A stretch of 64,000 nucleotides of DNA from Mycobacteriales bacterium. Its GTDB lineage: Bacteria; Actinomycetota; Actinomycetes; Mycobacteriales; Mycobacteriaceae. Positions 42,894 to 52,106 of the stretch are shown piece by piece. Under the pieces are notes generated by a model. That model worked only from the letters and a program-made list of their open reading frames with translations. It searched no databases and was not told where the DNA came from. The stretch lies in assembly GCA_018376445.1 (NCBI GenBank), contig JAHABL010000001.1, positions 378,831 to 442,830 on the forward strand, in the 5' to 3' direction. Every line of letters starts with the position of its first letter. Positions within the stretch are counted from its first letter, which is position 1. A program made the translations under genes and the position numbers.

Positions 42894-44246
42894 ATGAGTT
42901 TGCTTGCCATCCTGAGTCTGGTCTTCGGACTCATTCTCATGGTCTTCGCAGCTCTCTGCGCAGCCCAAGACACCGCCCTCAATAACGTTTCTCCCGCTCG
43001 TGTCGTCGAAATCGCCCACGAGAACGAATTGGGTTCCCGCAAGATGCTTTACGTGGTGGAGCACCGAGACACCTACTCGGCCCTTATTGTTTTCCTTCGC
43101 ACCACCTTCGAACTCGTCGCCACCATCCTCTTCGCGACGTTGTTCCTGGAAACGGTGGGAACAATGGAGGGTCGAGGTACCGGAACCGCCTGGGCGTTGG
43201 TCTATGCCGGCATCGTCAGCGTGCTCTGCAGCTACGTGGTGGCGGGAGTGTCAGCCCGCACTCTTGGGCTGCAAAAGCCCTACACAGTGCTGCGCTATAC
43301 TGCTGCGCTACTTATCGCTTTCGGCTGGGTCTTCCGGCCCATCAGCCGCCTTCTCGTCCGTGTCGGCAATGCCGTAACTCCCGGTAAAGGATTTAAAGAA
43401 GGCCCCTTCTCCACCGACATTGAGCTCAAGGAGTTCGTCACCCTCGCGCAACAACGAGGTGCCGTTGAAGACGACGAACGCGAGATGATCGAATCCGTCG
43501 TCCAACTAGGTACCAATAATGCCCGCTCCGCCATGGTTCCACGTACGGATATGGTATGGATCGAGTCCACCAAAACCGCTAACCAAGCCATCAAACTTGC
43601 GGTGAAGTCTGGATTCTCCCGCATTCCCGTCATCGCCGACACCGTCGATGACGTCGTGGGTACCGTCTACCTCAAAGATCTTGTCGCCTATACCTACTCG
43701 GAGGTGGAAGACGCAGATAGTGTCACCGTCGGTGAACTGATGCGTCCCGCTTGGTTCATCCCCGATTCAAAGAGTCTTGATGACGTCCTCGATGAGATGC
43801 GCGCCAAGCGGAACCATATCGCTGTCCTCATCGACGAATATGGTGGGGTGGCTGGACTCATCACCATCGAAGACATTCTGGAAGAAATCGTTGGTGAGAT
43901 TTCGGATGAGTATGATGCCTCCGAAGTTGCTCCCCTCGAAGAGCTGGGTGACAACCGGTGGCGTGCCTCCGCCCGCCTCTCCATTGACGACCTCGCCGAA
44001 GCTGTCGGGGTAGAGTTCAGCGAAGAACTACTCGACGAAGTTGATACTGTCGGCGGATTACTGGCCTACGAACTAGGTCGCGTGCCATTACCGGGAGCCC
44101 ATATTCACACGGATACGCTGGACTTGGTGGCAGAGGCCGGGCATGACCACCGCGGCCGCCGTCGCGTTACTACCGTGCTGGTAAAAAAGATCCTCCCGGT
44201 ATCCGAAGAGACCCCCGCTGACGAGGATGAAGGTAAGGATGACTGA
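42894..44246 (+). CDS. CNNM/CorC-HlyC family membrane protein with CBS domains
   Basis: Membrane transporter-like protein of the hemolysin C/CorC family, linked to magnesium or cobalt handling. An N-terminal DUF21/CNNM domain with about four TMs (LLAILSLVFGLILMVFAALCA first), a CBS pair (MVPRTDMVWI, SRIPVI, VYLKDLVAYT and IAVLIDEYGGVAGLITIED), then the C-terminal CorC_HlyC domain (DEVDTVGGLLAYELGRVP). 450 aa. Its last codons overlap era. Ion specificity cannot be read from sequence. Confidence 0.92.
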   Translation: MSLLAILSLVFGLILMVFAALCAAQDTALNNVSPARVVEIAHENELGSRKMLYVVEHRDTYSALIVFLRTTFELVATILFATLFLETVGTMEGRGTGTAWALVYAGIVSVLCSYVVAGVSARTLGLQKPYTVLRYTAALLIAFGWVFRPISRLLVRVGNAVTPGKGFKEGPFSTDIELKEFVTLAQQRGAVEDDEREMIESVVQLGTNNARSAMVPRTDMVWIESTKTANQAIKLAVKSGFSRIPVIADTVDDVVGTVYLKDLVAYTYSEVEDADSVTVGELMRPAWFIPDSKSLDDVLDEMRAKRNHIAVLIDEYGGVAGLITIEDILEEIVGEISDEYDASEVAPLEELGDNRWRASARLSIDDLAEAVGVEFSEELLDEVDTVGGLLAYELGRVPLPGAHIHTDTLDLVAEAGHDHRGRRRVTTVLVKKILPVSEETPADEDEGKDD

Positions 44247-45165
44247 ACATTCTGTAGACCAGCCGCACGCCCCATACCGGTCGGGCTTCGTCTGCTTTGT
44301 GGGCCGCCCGAATACCGGCAAATCGACGCTCACCAACGCCATGGTGGGCCAGAAGATCGCCATCACCTCGAACCGGCCGCAAACCACTCGCCACACCATT
44401 CGCGGGATTATCAGCACTGACACGGCACAGCTCATCGTGGTCGATACGCCGGGGCTGCACCGCCCCCGTACACTCCTCGGGGAGCGACTTAACGAGCTCG
44501 TCAAAGACACCTTTGCGGGCGTGGACATTATTGGCCTCTGCATCCCCGCGGACGAACCCATCGGTCCAGGAGACCGGTGGATTCTAGACCAGGTGCGAAC
44601 CAATGTCCCACACACTCCAGTCATCGGCCTCGTCACGAAAATCGACAAAGTTTCCCGCGACCAGATCGCCGCACAGCTCATAGCAGTGTCCGAACTCCTC
44701 GGACCTGCTGCAGAAGTCGTGCCGGTTTCCGCTAATTCTGGGGAGCAGGTCGATACTGTCGTCGATGTCTTCACCTCCCTTCTCCCAGCCGGCCCACAGT
44801 TCTATCCAGAGGACGAACTCACCGATGACGACACCGAAAAATTCCTCTCCGAACTCATCCGGGAAGCAGTCCTAGAGGATGTGCGGGACGAACTCCCGCA
44901 CTCTATTGCCTGCAGCATCGAAGAAATATACCCGGACCCCGACGATGAGGGGCGCACGGTAGTGCACGCCACAATCTATGTCGAGCGGGACAGCCAGAAA
45001 GGCATTGTCATTGGCAAGAAAGGGGCACGTCTGCGTAAGGTTGGCCAGCGTGCACGCCAGGGCATGAGCAGAGTGCTTGGTACGCGCGTCTACCTGGATC
45101 TCCACGTCAAGGTACTAAAGGATTGGCAAACCGACCCCAAACAGCTAGGTAAGCTGGGTTTTTAA
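44239..45165 (+). CDS. era: GTPase Era
   Basis: Binds the 3' end of 16S rRNA during 30S assembly. G1 GRPNTGKS (22-29 from ATG 44239), switch region NRPQTTRH, G3 DTPGLHRPRTLLGERLN, G4 TKID, and a C-terminal KH domain with KGIVIGKKGARLRKVGQRAR. About 308 aa. ATG 44239 overlaps the CorC-like gene by 8 nt and has AAGG upstream; ATG 44227 is an alternative adding four residues. Confidence 0.97.
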   Translation: MTEHSVDQPHAPYRSGFVCFVGRPNTGKSTLTNAMVGQKIAITSNRPQTTRHTIRGIISTDTAQLIVVDTPGLHRPRTLLGERLNELVKDTFAGVDIIGLCIPADEPIGPGDRWILDQVRTNVPHTPVIGLVTKIDKVSRDQIAAQLIAVSELLGPAAEVVPVSANSGEQVDTVVDVFTSLLPAGPQFYPEDELTDDDTEKFLSELIREAVLEDVRDELPHSIACSIEEIYPDPDDEGRTVVHATIYVERDSQKGIVIGKKGARLRKVGQRARQGMSRVLGTRVYLDLHVKVLKDWQTDPKQLGKLGF

Positions 45166-45167
45166 CC

Positions 45168-45932
45168 ATGCCGTCCTTTCGGGACCAGGGGCTGGTGTTA
45201 CGCCATTACAACCTGGGGGAAGCAGACCGCATCATCGTGCTCTTCACTCGTGGGCATGGCGTCGTACGATGTGTAGCCAAAGGCATCCGCCGCTCACGCT
45301 CTCGTTTCGGGGCGAGACTGGAACCCTTCACTCTTACTGACGTACAGATTTACCCCGGACGCAATCTCCGTACCATCACCGAAGCGGCGACGGTCGAAAC
45401 ATTTAATTCCCGCATTGTGTCCGACTACGGACGGTACACAGCGGCAGCTGCCATCCTGGAAGCCACTGAACGATTGCTGGGTGAAGAGCAGCCCAACCCA
45501 CGTCTTTTCGATCTCACCGTGGGGGTACTGGGGGCCTTGGCGGAAGGCCGGCGGGAACCCCAACAGATGGTCGATACCTATCTGCTCCGTGCCATGGCGG
45601 AGGCAGGGTGGGCGCCCGAATTGGAGAAATGCGCAGTATGCGGTGCGAAAGGTCCACACCAGGCCTTCCATCCGGCGGCAGGGGGAGTCGTCTGTGCTCA
45701 GCATCGTCCCCCCGACAGCGCCACCCCCATGTTCGGTGTACTCGACTACCTACGGGCGCTACGGGATGCGCGGTGGGAGCGCGCTGATGTCATTGCCGGA
45801 GACCGAAAGCTTGGTCAGAGGGTGCAAGAGGAAGCCCACCGACTAGTCGTTGCCCATCTACAATGGCATACGGAACGGAAGATTACCGCCCTCGATGTGG
45901 CGGACGAGGCAGAAAGAGGACAGCGTCGATGA
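45168..45932 (+). CDS. recO: DNA repair protein RecO
   Basis: Recombination mediator that helps RecR load RecA. N-terminal OB fold (SFRDQGLVLRHYNLGEADRIIVLF, GVVRCVAKGIRRSRSRFG) and a C-terminal helical part with a zinc site CAVCG...CAQH. 254 aa. ATG 45168 begins 2 nt after era; the stop overlaps the uppS start (ATGA). Confidence 0.96.
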   Translation: MPSFRDQGLVLRHYNLGEADRIIVLFTRGHGVVRCVAKGIRRSRSRFGARLEPFTLTDVQIYPGRNLRTITEAATVETFNSRIVSDYGRYTAAAAILEATERLLGEEQPNPRLFDLTVGVLGALAEGRREPQQMVDTYLLRAMAEAGWAPELEKCAVCGAKGPHQAFHPAAGGVVCAQHRPPDSATPMFGVLDYLRALRDARWERADVIAGDRKLGQRVQEEAHRLVVAHLQWHTERKITALDVADEAERGQRR

Positions 45933-46897
45933 GCTCATGGCGCGACAAGCTCGCCGATTTCTTCACCAGCTCAGAAACGAGCAGGAAACGGCTCTCCGGC
46001 ACCACGCTCTCCGCTATCCAACAGCATTCGCTCCGTGAGGTGGAGGGCGCGCGCACCTATGCCGACGACGTGCCCGTCACTGAAGACCTCTTGCCCGACC
46101 AGGAGATCCGTATTCATACGCGAGGCCCGCAGATGGATCCCTGTTTCGAAGGACATGACTTCACCTCGGCTCCTCCCGCGATACCCGCCGAGTTTCTACC
46201 CCGCCACATTGCGCTGGTGATGGATGGGAATGGACGCTGGGCCCAACAGCGGGGGATGACCCGCACCGAAGGGCATCGACGGGGTGAGGCGGTGCTGTTG
46301 GAGGCCTGTCGTGCCTGCCTTGAAGCGGGGGTACCCTGGCTTTCCGCCTACGCATTCTCTACCGAAAACTGGACTCGCAGCTACGAAGAAGTCCGCTTCC
46401 TCATGAGCTTTTCCCGAGATGTCCTGCGCTGGCAGCGGGATGAACTCAATGAGATGGGAGTTCGGATTCACTGGGCAGGACGCCGACCCCGTTTGTGGCC
46501 GTCCGTCATCAAAGAACTCGAAATTGCGGAAGAACTCACGCAGCATAACGACAATATGCACCTCGTCATGTGCGTCAATTATGGAGGACGTGCAGAGATA
46601 ACCGATGCCGCTAACCGTCTGGCGATGGCTGTCAAAGAAGGTGTGCTCGATCCTCGCGACATCAGCGAAAAGACGCTGTCTGACCTGATGTATGTGCCCG
46701 AAATGCCGGATGTAGACCTTTTCCTTCGCCCCTCCGGGGAAAAACGCACCAGTAACTTCCTCCTGTGGCAAAGTGCCTATGCCGAGATGGTGTACCAGGA
46801 TGTGTTATTCCCAGACTTTGACCGCAGTCATCTATGGGCAGCACTTGACGAGTACGCCCGCCGCGACCGCCGTTTTGGGGGTGTCAAAAACACCTAA
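45929..46897 (+). CDS. uppS: Isoprenyl transferase (cis-prenyl diphosphate synthase)
   Basis: Makes the polyprenyl diphosphate lipid carrier (decaprenyl in mycobacteria) for peptidoglycan and arabinogalactan. Catalytic Asp99 in VMDGNGRWAQQRG, YAFSTENWTRS, and RPSGEKRTSNFLLWQSAY are conserved. 322 aa from ATG 45929 with a long polar N-terminal extension of about 90 residues before the core, similar to mycobacterial Rv2361c. Overlaps recO by 4 nt. Chain length is not visible from sequence. Confidence 0.95.
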   Translation: MSSWRDKLADFFTSSETSRKRLSGTTLSAIQQHSLREVEGARTYADDVPVTEDLLPDQEIRIHTRGPQMDPCFEGHDFTSAPPAIPAEFLPRHIALVMDGNGRWAQQRGMTRTEGHRRGEAVLLEACRACLEAGVPWLSAYAFSTENWTRSYEEVRFLMSFSRDVLRWQRDELNEMGVRIHWAGRRPRLWPSVIKELEIAEELTQHNDNMHLVMCVNYGGRAEITDAANRLAMAVKEGVLDPRDISEKTLSDLMYVPEMPDVDLFLRPSGEKRTSNFLLWQSAYAEMVYQDVLFPDFDRSHLWAALDEYARRDRRFGGVKNT

Positions 46898-46938
46898 AAG
46901 TGGGGAGTTAAAGGGGAGTGGGGATATGCCGAAACAGG

Positions 46939-47301
46939 CTACAGGAACCGATGGTGGAGAATCTCCTCCGCGTGGCACAGTGCGTCGTTGACAATCTCTG
47001 ACAGGTGCTCATCGACCAGAGAGTACTCATGCTCACGGCCTCGACGCGTGGACTTCACCACGCCGGCATTCTTCAGCACCCGCAAATGCTGGGACACCGC
47101 TGGCTGAGGAATATTCAGTGCTGCCACCAATTCGTGCACACAACACGGACGATGCTGCAGCTGGACAATAATCGCGATGCGAGCAGGGGCAGTAAGAGAT
47201 TGCAGAAGAGTACCGGCAGCCTCCATCACCTTATGTGGAGGAAGTTCTGCCAGATCCTTATCCACGAAGCCAGAGGAGTGTTCTTCCGGTGCTTCTGCCA
47301 T
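46939..47301 (-). CDS. smtB: ArsR/SmtB-family zinc-sensing repressor
   Basis: Winged-helix metal sensor, 120 aa. The DNA-binding helix is NIPQPAVSQHLRVLKNAGVV. The C-terminal helix holds D97-E-H99 and H110-x-x-E113, exactly the DxH-x10-HxxE zinc site of the alpha5 sensors (SmtB, CzrA). C53 and C54 precede the recognition helix (CCVHEL). In mycobacteria smtB is next to zur (furB) and glyS; here zur is missing and smtB is divergent from glyS. The CDF exporter gene at 58932 is a plausible target. Confidence 0.93.
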   Translation of the reverse strand: MAEAPEEHSSGFVDKDLAELPPHKVMEAAGTLLQSLTAPARIAIIVQLQHRPCCVHELVAALNIPQPAVSQHLRVLKNAGVVKSTRRGREHEYSLVDEHLSEIVNDALCHAEEILHHRFL

Positions 47302-47486
47302 TCTGCGCCCCCGTCTCTCAATCCTGCGGTGAGTCTGTTCAGTGACAACTCTTTTTACATCATAGCGAGCTTGGCAAGTACGTAGTTGTGGGAATCTACG
47401 CCGCTGCTGCTCAAATGGGGTTTAACAGCGGTGCCTGCTAAGATTTTGCTGCAGAGACTTCACATCTGGCATGTTCAAAGGAGTTC

Positions 47487-48878
47487 ATGGCCGTGGCCAA
47501 AAATAACCTCGTTGAGTCCGTCGCTAACTTGTGTAAACGCCGGGGCATCGTATACCCGTGTGGCGAGATTTACGGTGGCACCCGCTCCGCGTGGGATTAC
47601 GGCCCGCTCGGTGTCGAACTCAAAGACAATATTAAGCGCCAATGGTGGAACAGCATGGTGCGCAGTCGCGACAATGTCGTCGGTTTGGACTCGTCCATCA
47701 TCTTGCCTCGCCAGGTGTGGGAGGCCTCCGGCCACGTCGAGGTTTTCACCGACCCGCTCGTAGAATCCCTCTACACTCACAAGCGTTACCGAGCAGACCA
47801 CCTCTTGGAAGCCTACGAAGAGAAGCACGGCCACGCCCCCGCTAATGGCTTGGCAGATGTACCGGATCCGGAAACCGGACAGCCGGGCAACTGGACCGAG
47901 CCGAAGGCCTTCTCTGGACTCATGAAGACCTACCTTGGCCCCGTTGACGATAAGGAAGGTCTGCACTATCTGCGTCCGGAAACGGCCCAAGGTATTTTCG
48001 TTAACTACAAGAATGTCATGACGACCTCTCGTTTGAAGGTCCCCTTCGGCATCGGCAACATCGGCAAGTCGTTCCGTAACGAAATTACTCCCGGCAACTT
48101 CATCTTCCGCACCCGCGAGTTTGAGCAGATGGAGATGGAATTCTTCGTCAAGCCGGGAGAGGACGAAGAATGGCACCAGTACTGGATCGATGAGCGCTGG
48201 AAGTGGTATACCGACCTCGGCGTGAGGGAAGACAACCTGCGTCTCTACGAGCATCCGAAAGAGAAGCTTTCGCATTACTCGAAGCGCACTGTCGATATTG
48301 AGTACGCCTTCCACTTCACTGGCTCCAAGTGGGGTGAGCTCGAAGGCATCGCGAACCGCACTGACTACGATCTCACGGTTCACAGCAAGCACTCTGGCGA
48401 GGACCTCTCCTTCTTCGAGCAGGGTACCGGCGAACGTTTTATCCCCTATGTCATTGAGCCTGCGGCTGGTCTGACCCGCTCCCTGATGTGCTTCCTGGTA
48501 GATGCTTACGAGGAAGAGGTAATCCCAAAGGCGAATGGCAAGATTGACAAGCGCACGGTGCTCCACCTTGATCCGCGTCTGGCACCCGTTAAGGCTGCAG
48601 TGTTACCGCTGTCCCGTAACGAGGAGCTCAGTCCGGTCGCCCGTGACCTCGCAAACCAGTTGCGTCGGCGGTGGAACGTCGATTTCGACGATGCGCAAGG
48701 TATTGGCAAGCGCTACCGTCGTCAGGATGAAATCGGCACTCCGTTCTGCGTTACCGTCGACTTTGACACGAAGGACGATCAGGCTGTCACCATCCGTGAA
48801 CGCGATACGATGAGTCAAGAACGAGTGTCGCTCGACAATGTGGAGAATTACCTCGCTGAACGAATGCGTGGCTGTTAG
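47487..48878 (+). CDS. glyS: Glycyl-tRNA synthetase (alpha2 type)
   Basis: Class II synthetase charging tRNA-Gly, single-chain type, 463 aa. CKRRGIVYPCGEIYGG, the motif with RPETAQGIFVNYKN, motif 2 IGKSFRNEITPGNFIFRTREFEQME, and the C-terminal anticodon domain from APVKAAVLPL are clear. SD AAAGGAG is 5 nt before the ATG. TAAGAT (47439-47444) is a likely -10. Sequence databases use glyS or glyQS for this type. Confidence 0.97.
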   Translation: MAVAKNNLVESVANLCKRRGIVYPCGEIYGGTRSAWDYGPLGVELKDNIKRQWWNSMVRSRDNVVGLDSSIILPRQVWEASGHVEVFTDPLVESLYTHKRYRADHLLEAYEEKHGHAPANGLADVPDPETGQPGNWTEPKAFSGLMKTYLGPVDDKEGLHYLRPETAQGIFVNYKNVMTTSRLKVPFGIGNIGKSFRNEITPGNFIFRTREFEQMEMEFFVKPGEDEEWHQYWIDERWKWYTDLGVREDNLRLYEHPKEKLSHYSKRTVDIEYAFHFTGSKWGELEGIANRTDYDLTVHSKHSGEDLSFFEQGTGERFIPYVIEPAAGLTRSLMCFLVDAYEEEVIPKANGKIDKRTVLHLDPRLAPVKAAVLPLSRNEELSPVARDLANQLRRRWNVDFDDAQGIGKRYRRQDEIGTPFCVTVDFDTKDDQAVTIRERDTMSQERVSLDNVENYLAERMRGC

Positions 48879-48989
48879 CTAACAGCCCGTGCGCCTCGTG
48901 GCCTCACGGAGGACAATGGGAGCAGGGTACACTCTCGAGTGCCACATAGTTACCTGTACACCCACTTTCGAAGGAATCGACCAGGTTAG

Positions 48990-49862
48990 ATGGATGGCGT
49001 TCTCCTGAATCAGGAGCTCGTCTTTCGAGTCATCGACTTGACGGGCGTCGTTGGCGCAGGCTGCTTAGGTGGCACTGTGGCACGCCGTCATAAGTTCGAC
49101 CTGGTTGGTTTTCTTATCCTGGGTATTAGCACCGCACTGGGTGGCGGTATTTTGCGTGACCTCATGCTCAACCTCACACCCATTGCCTTGACTGACAATG
49201 CCTATCTGGTAGCAGCAGTTTGTGGCGTATTTATCTCCATGGTGCTGCGTATTGACGGGCGAAAGTTTTGGGTGAATCTCTTCAGCCTGGTCGACGCCAT
49301 GACGATTGGATCCTGGGCGGCGACGGGTGCCTCAAAGACGCTCGCCGCCGGGTTAGGTGTAGGGCCCGCACTTGTGTTGGGTGTTATTACCGCGGTGGGT
49401 GGTGGTGTTACACGCGATATCTTGGTGGGCCGTACCCCAGAAGTGTTCGGCGGTAATACACTCTATGCCACCCCAGCACTCGCTGGTGCAGCCGTTGTGA
49501 CCATGGTGCATGGCATCGGTTACCCCGGTGTGGGTATGATCGCCGGCACCATTACCGGTATTGCTCTCTGCCTGCCTGCACAACTGTTCGGCTGGTCGCT
49601 TCCGGTGATTCCCGATTGGAGTCTGGATTCTGCGGCTGCGGAAATGTTGCGCAAGGTGAAAGGCGACAAGTCTCGTCGCGCAAAGTCCCATCTCAAGGGA
49701 CTACAGATGATGGAAGAGCAGGTTCACCAAGCGCAGATGCAGGCAGCAGAAGACGCCGCCACCAGCGAGCCAGGTGACGGATTCCCCGCGGACACTGAGC
49801 CACCTGGTGAGGGCCCCGCAGAGGGGACACCTCCGCCGCCTATCTTCGATAAGACAATGTAG
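48990..49862 (+). CDS. TRIC/UPF0126 family membrane protein
   Basis: Seven-TM protein of the bacterial TRIC-like cation channel family (UPF0126, YadS). Two internally repeated halves each carry the glycine motif: GGGILRDLM and GGGVTRDIL. After the last TM there is a cytoplasmic tail of about 80 residues, charged then rich in Pro/Gly/Glu. 290 aa. TACACT (48928-48933) is a possible -10. Bacterial homologues conduct monovalent cations in vitro; the role here is unknown. Confidence 0.88.
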   Translation: MDGVLLNQELVFRVIDLTGVVGAGCLGGTVARRHKFDLVGFLILGISTALGGGILRDLMLNLTPIALTDNAYLVAAVCGVFISMVLRIDGRKFWVNLFSLVDAMTIGSWAATGASKTLAAGLGVGPALVLGVITAVGGGVTRDILVGRTPEVFGGNTLYATPALAGAAVVTMVHGIGYPGVGMIAGTITGIALCLPAQLFGWSLPVIPDWSLDSAAAEMLRKVKGDKSRRAKSHLKGLQMMEEQVHQAQMQAAEDAATSEPGDGFPADTEPPGEGPAEGTPPPPIFDKTM

Positions 49863-49873
49863 GGAACGTCTCC

Positions 49874-51949
49874 TTAGAACTTACCGCCTATTCCAGATGG
49901 TCCGCCGAAGGATCCTCCAATGCCGGAGAACCCTCCCGAGTTACCCAAAGAACGAGCAATACCGACAGCCCCGTTGCTGACTGCGGACCAGCCATTGTTG
50001 TAGGACGATCCGCCACTCAGTAGATTGCCCAACAGCATACCGCCCAGGAAGCTGCTGGCGTTGGTGCCAGAGCGGATGCGCTGATCCCGGTTGTACATTG
50101 TGGCATAAGTGCGCTGGTCGTGTGCGGCTGCCTGAATGGCCTCCTGTGCCATCATCATGGCCTTTTGGGCCTCTTGCAGAGCGGTTAGATAGTCGGTTTC
50201 TGCCACTTGTTCTGCCATATGCAGATGAGTTTGCGCCTGTGAGAGGCGCGTACGGGCGGTTGCCTGCACAATATTCGTCCGAGTATTCACCAGGTCTTGA
50301 GCTGCCCGCACTTGTTGCTGAGCAGTAATAATAGCCTGGTGTACGGTCTCTTTTTGTCGCTGTAGGGTGTTGGCTTGCCCTTCAGTTGAGATGAGAGTGG
50401 ACTGCAAGCTAGTGTCGGCAGCGACCAGCTCGTTATAGCAGGGGAGTGGCATAGCCTCCCCGCGTGATTCGGCGCGTTTGAGTGCCTGACGAGCCAAGTT
50501 GACCGCATTTTGCACTGGATTCGTGTTGACGGTGGAGCTCTTCGCGAGTGGGCTGGAGAGGAAACTCTCGGCCTCTGCCAGAGTCTTGGTGAGCTCTTCC
50601 TTTTGCCCCTGCAAGCTGGCTTGCGCGTGTGTAATATCCTCGTCAGCATGATCCACTGCGGCAAGCAGGCGCTCTGCCTGGGCAAGGAGCTTTTCTGCTT
50701 GCACAATCGCCGGTGCTACTGGATAGTGTTCCTCGCTGGGGCGTTTGAGTCCCTGCCGGGCACCATCCAGAGAGTCTTCTGCAAGGGAGATGTTCTCTTC
50801 TGCACCAAGGACGTTCGCTTCGATTGTTTCCAGGTTGAGCCGCTTATAGCGTTGCTGTAGCGATGAGATGGTCTGGCGGGCAGGCTCCAACCGCGCACGT
50901 GCTTCCACAGTACGAAGGGTGAGATTCGCAATGCGGGACTGTGGATCGGCCATGATGTCGCGCATTTGCTCAAACTGGGTGGCGTTCTCATTGAGAAGCT
51001 TGCCGGCATCGTCACAGTGCCGGAGTAATTCCGTCAGCATTTGGTGTTGCTGTTGTTGTGTTTCGGGGAAAGCGTCATCCAATTCTTGGCGGATTGTGAA
51101 AGCCTGGCGTAGATGCGCGGAGGCCTTCTGGAGGGCGATCTGGTACTGCTCCACTGCCGCATCTCCAAATTCCTGTCGAGCGTTAAGGACCGCCTGGTTA
51201 GCTTGCCGGATGGCGTTATCGGTAGCGATGAGCACTTCCTTTGACCGCTGATGCAGCGTGCCCAGTGGCACCGCCCCGAGGGGGTTGGGGGCGCCCCATT
51301 GTGGGTTAGCCAGTGCGTTCATGGCTGCTTCATTGTTGCGCTTGCGACGGGCCAAGCGGCGGACCACATAGTAGATAGCAACCGCGGCGGCAGCCACAAG
51401 TGCGAGGATGAATGCGCCTAACCCGAGGGGAACGTTGTCATCAGTAGTGGATCCAGCCGGCTGGGAACTCCGCACCGCATATAAGCCCTCTACTGTGGCG
51501 GGGCCAATGTTGCCCCAGGAAGCATCACTTTGCTGCAAGGAGGGGATGAGATACTTATTCATCAGCGTTTGCATCTGGTAGGTGGTGAGAGAGCCACCTT
51601 GCCCAATGTAGAGCTCTCTCTGCTGCGTCGCGACGGTGATAACAACGTAGTTCGGCCCCGCAATGTCGGACAGGGACACAAATTCTTTGGTCCACCCAGC
51701 TGGGGTGAGGTCTCCGTAAGTGTCGACGAAGACGAAGTAGATATCCAGGCCCAGTTGTTGGCGGACATCTACCGCAGCATCCTCGAGTTTTACCTGATCA
51801 GTCTCAGAAAGTGTGGTATTGCGTGCCACCACGTCTGTGCTATCCGGCATAGCAAAGGGCTCCACTGCATTACTGGCTGCGGGAGACCCCGCCAGCACAC
51901 CTAGCGTGAGGAGAAGAGCGACACAACAACGCTTGAGAACGTTCACCAT
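49874..51949 (-). CDS. Exported membrane-anchored TPM-domain protein
   Basis: 691 aa. Signal peptide (CCVALLLTLGVLAGSPAASNA), a TPM/Psb32-like domain at about 35-160 (LGLDIYFVFVDTYGDLTPAGWTKEF, YVVITVATQQRELYI), a TM near residue 185 followed by RRLARRKRNN, about 400 residues of Gln/Ala/Glu-rich coiled coil, and a Gly/Ser-rich C-terminus (SGGFSGIGGSFGGPSGIGGKF is cut short here as GGSFGGPSGIGGKF). The same gene type stands beside dgt in M. tuberculosis (Rv2345). Function unknown; the layout suggests an envelope protein with a large cytoplasmic coil. Confidence 0.85.
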   Translation of the reverse strand: MVNVLKRCCVALLLTLGVLAGSPAASNAVEPFAMPDSTDVVARNTTLSETDQVKLEDAAVDVRQQLGLDIYFVFVDTYGDLTPAGWTKEFVSLSDIAGPNYVVITVATQQRELYIGQGGSLTTYQMQTLMNKYLIPSLQQSDASWGNIGPATVEGLYAVRSSQPAGSTTDDNVPLGLGAFILALVAAAAVAIYYVVRRLARRKRNNEAAMNALANPQWGAPNPLGAVPLGTLHQRSKEVLIATDNAIRQANQAVLNARQEFGDAAVEQYQIALQKASAHLRQAFTIRQELDDAFPETQQQQHQMLTELLRHCDDAGKLLNENATQFEQMRDIMADPQSRIANLTLRTVEARARLEPARQTISSLQQRYKRLNLETIEANVLGAEENISLAEDSLDGARQGLKRPSEEHYPVAPAIVQAEKLLAQAERLLAAVDHADEDITHAQASLQGQKEELTKTLAEAESFLSSPLAKSSTVNTNPVQNAVNLARQALKRAESRGEAMPLPCYNELVAADTSLQSTLISTEGQANTLQRQKETVHQAIITAQQQVRAAQDLVNTRTNIVQATARTRLSQAQTHLHMAEQVAETDYLTALQEAQKAMMMAQEAIQAAAHDQRTYATMYNRDQRIRSGTNASSFLGGMLLGNLLSGGSSYNNGWSAVSNGAVGIARSLGNSGGFSGIGGSFGGPSGIGGKF

Positions 51950-52106
51950 GGGGACAGAGACCCTCCCTTATCCATAGACGGACGGAGATAGGGGACAACA
52001 AAGTAGAGAGGTTGTAAGAACTCTCCGACTTAAGACTACTGGAGTTTCGCACCGCTGTATGGAGAAGAGGCAGTGGACCCCGCCCGCTCGCTAGAATGGG
52101 GGCGAG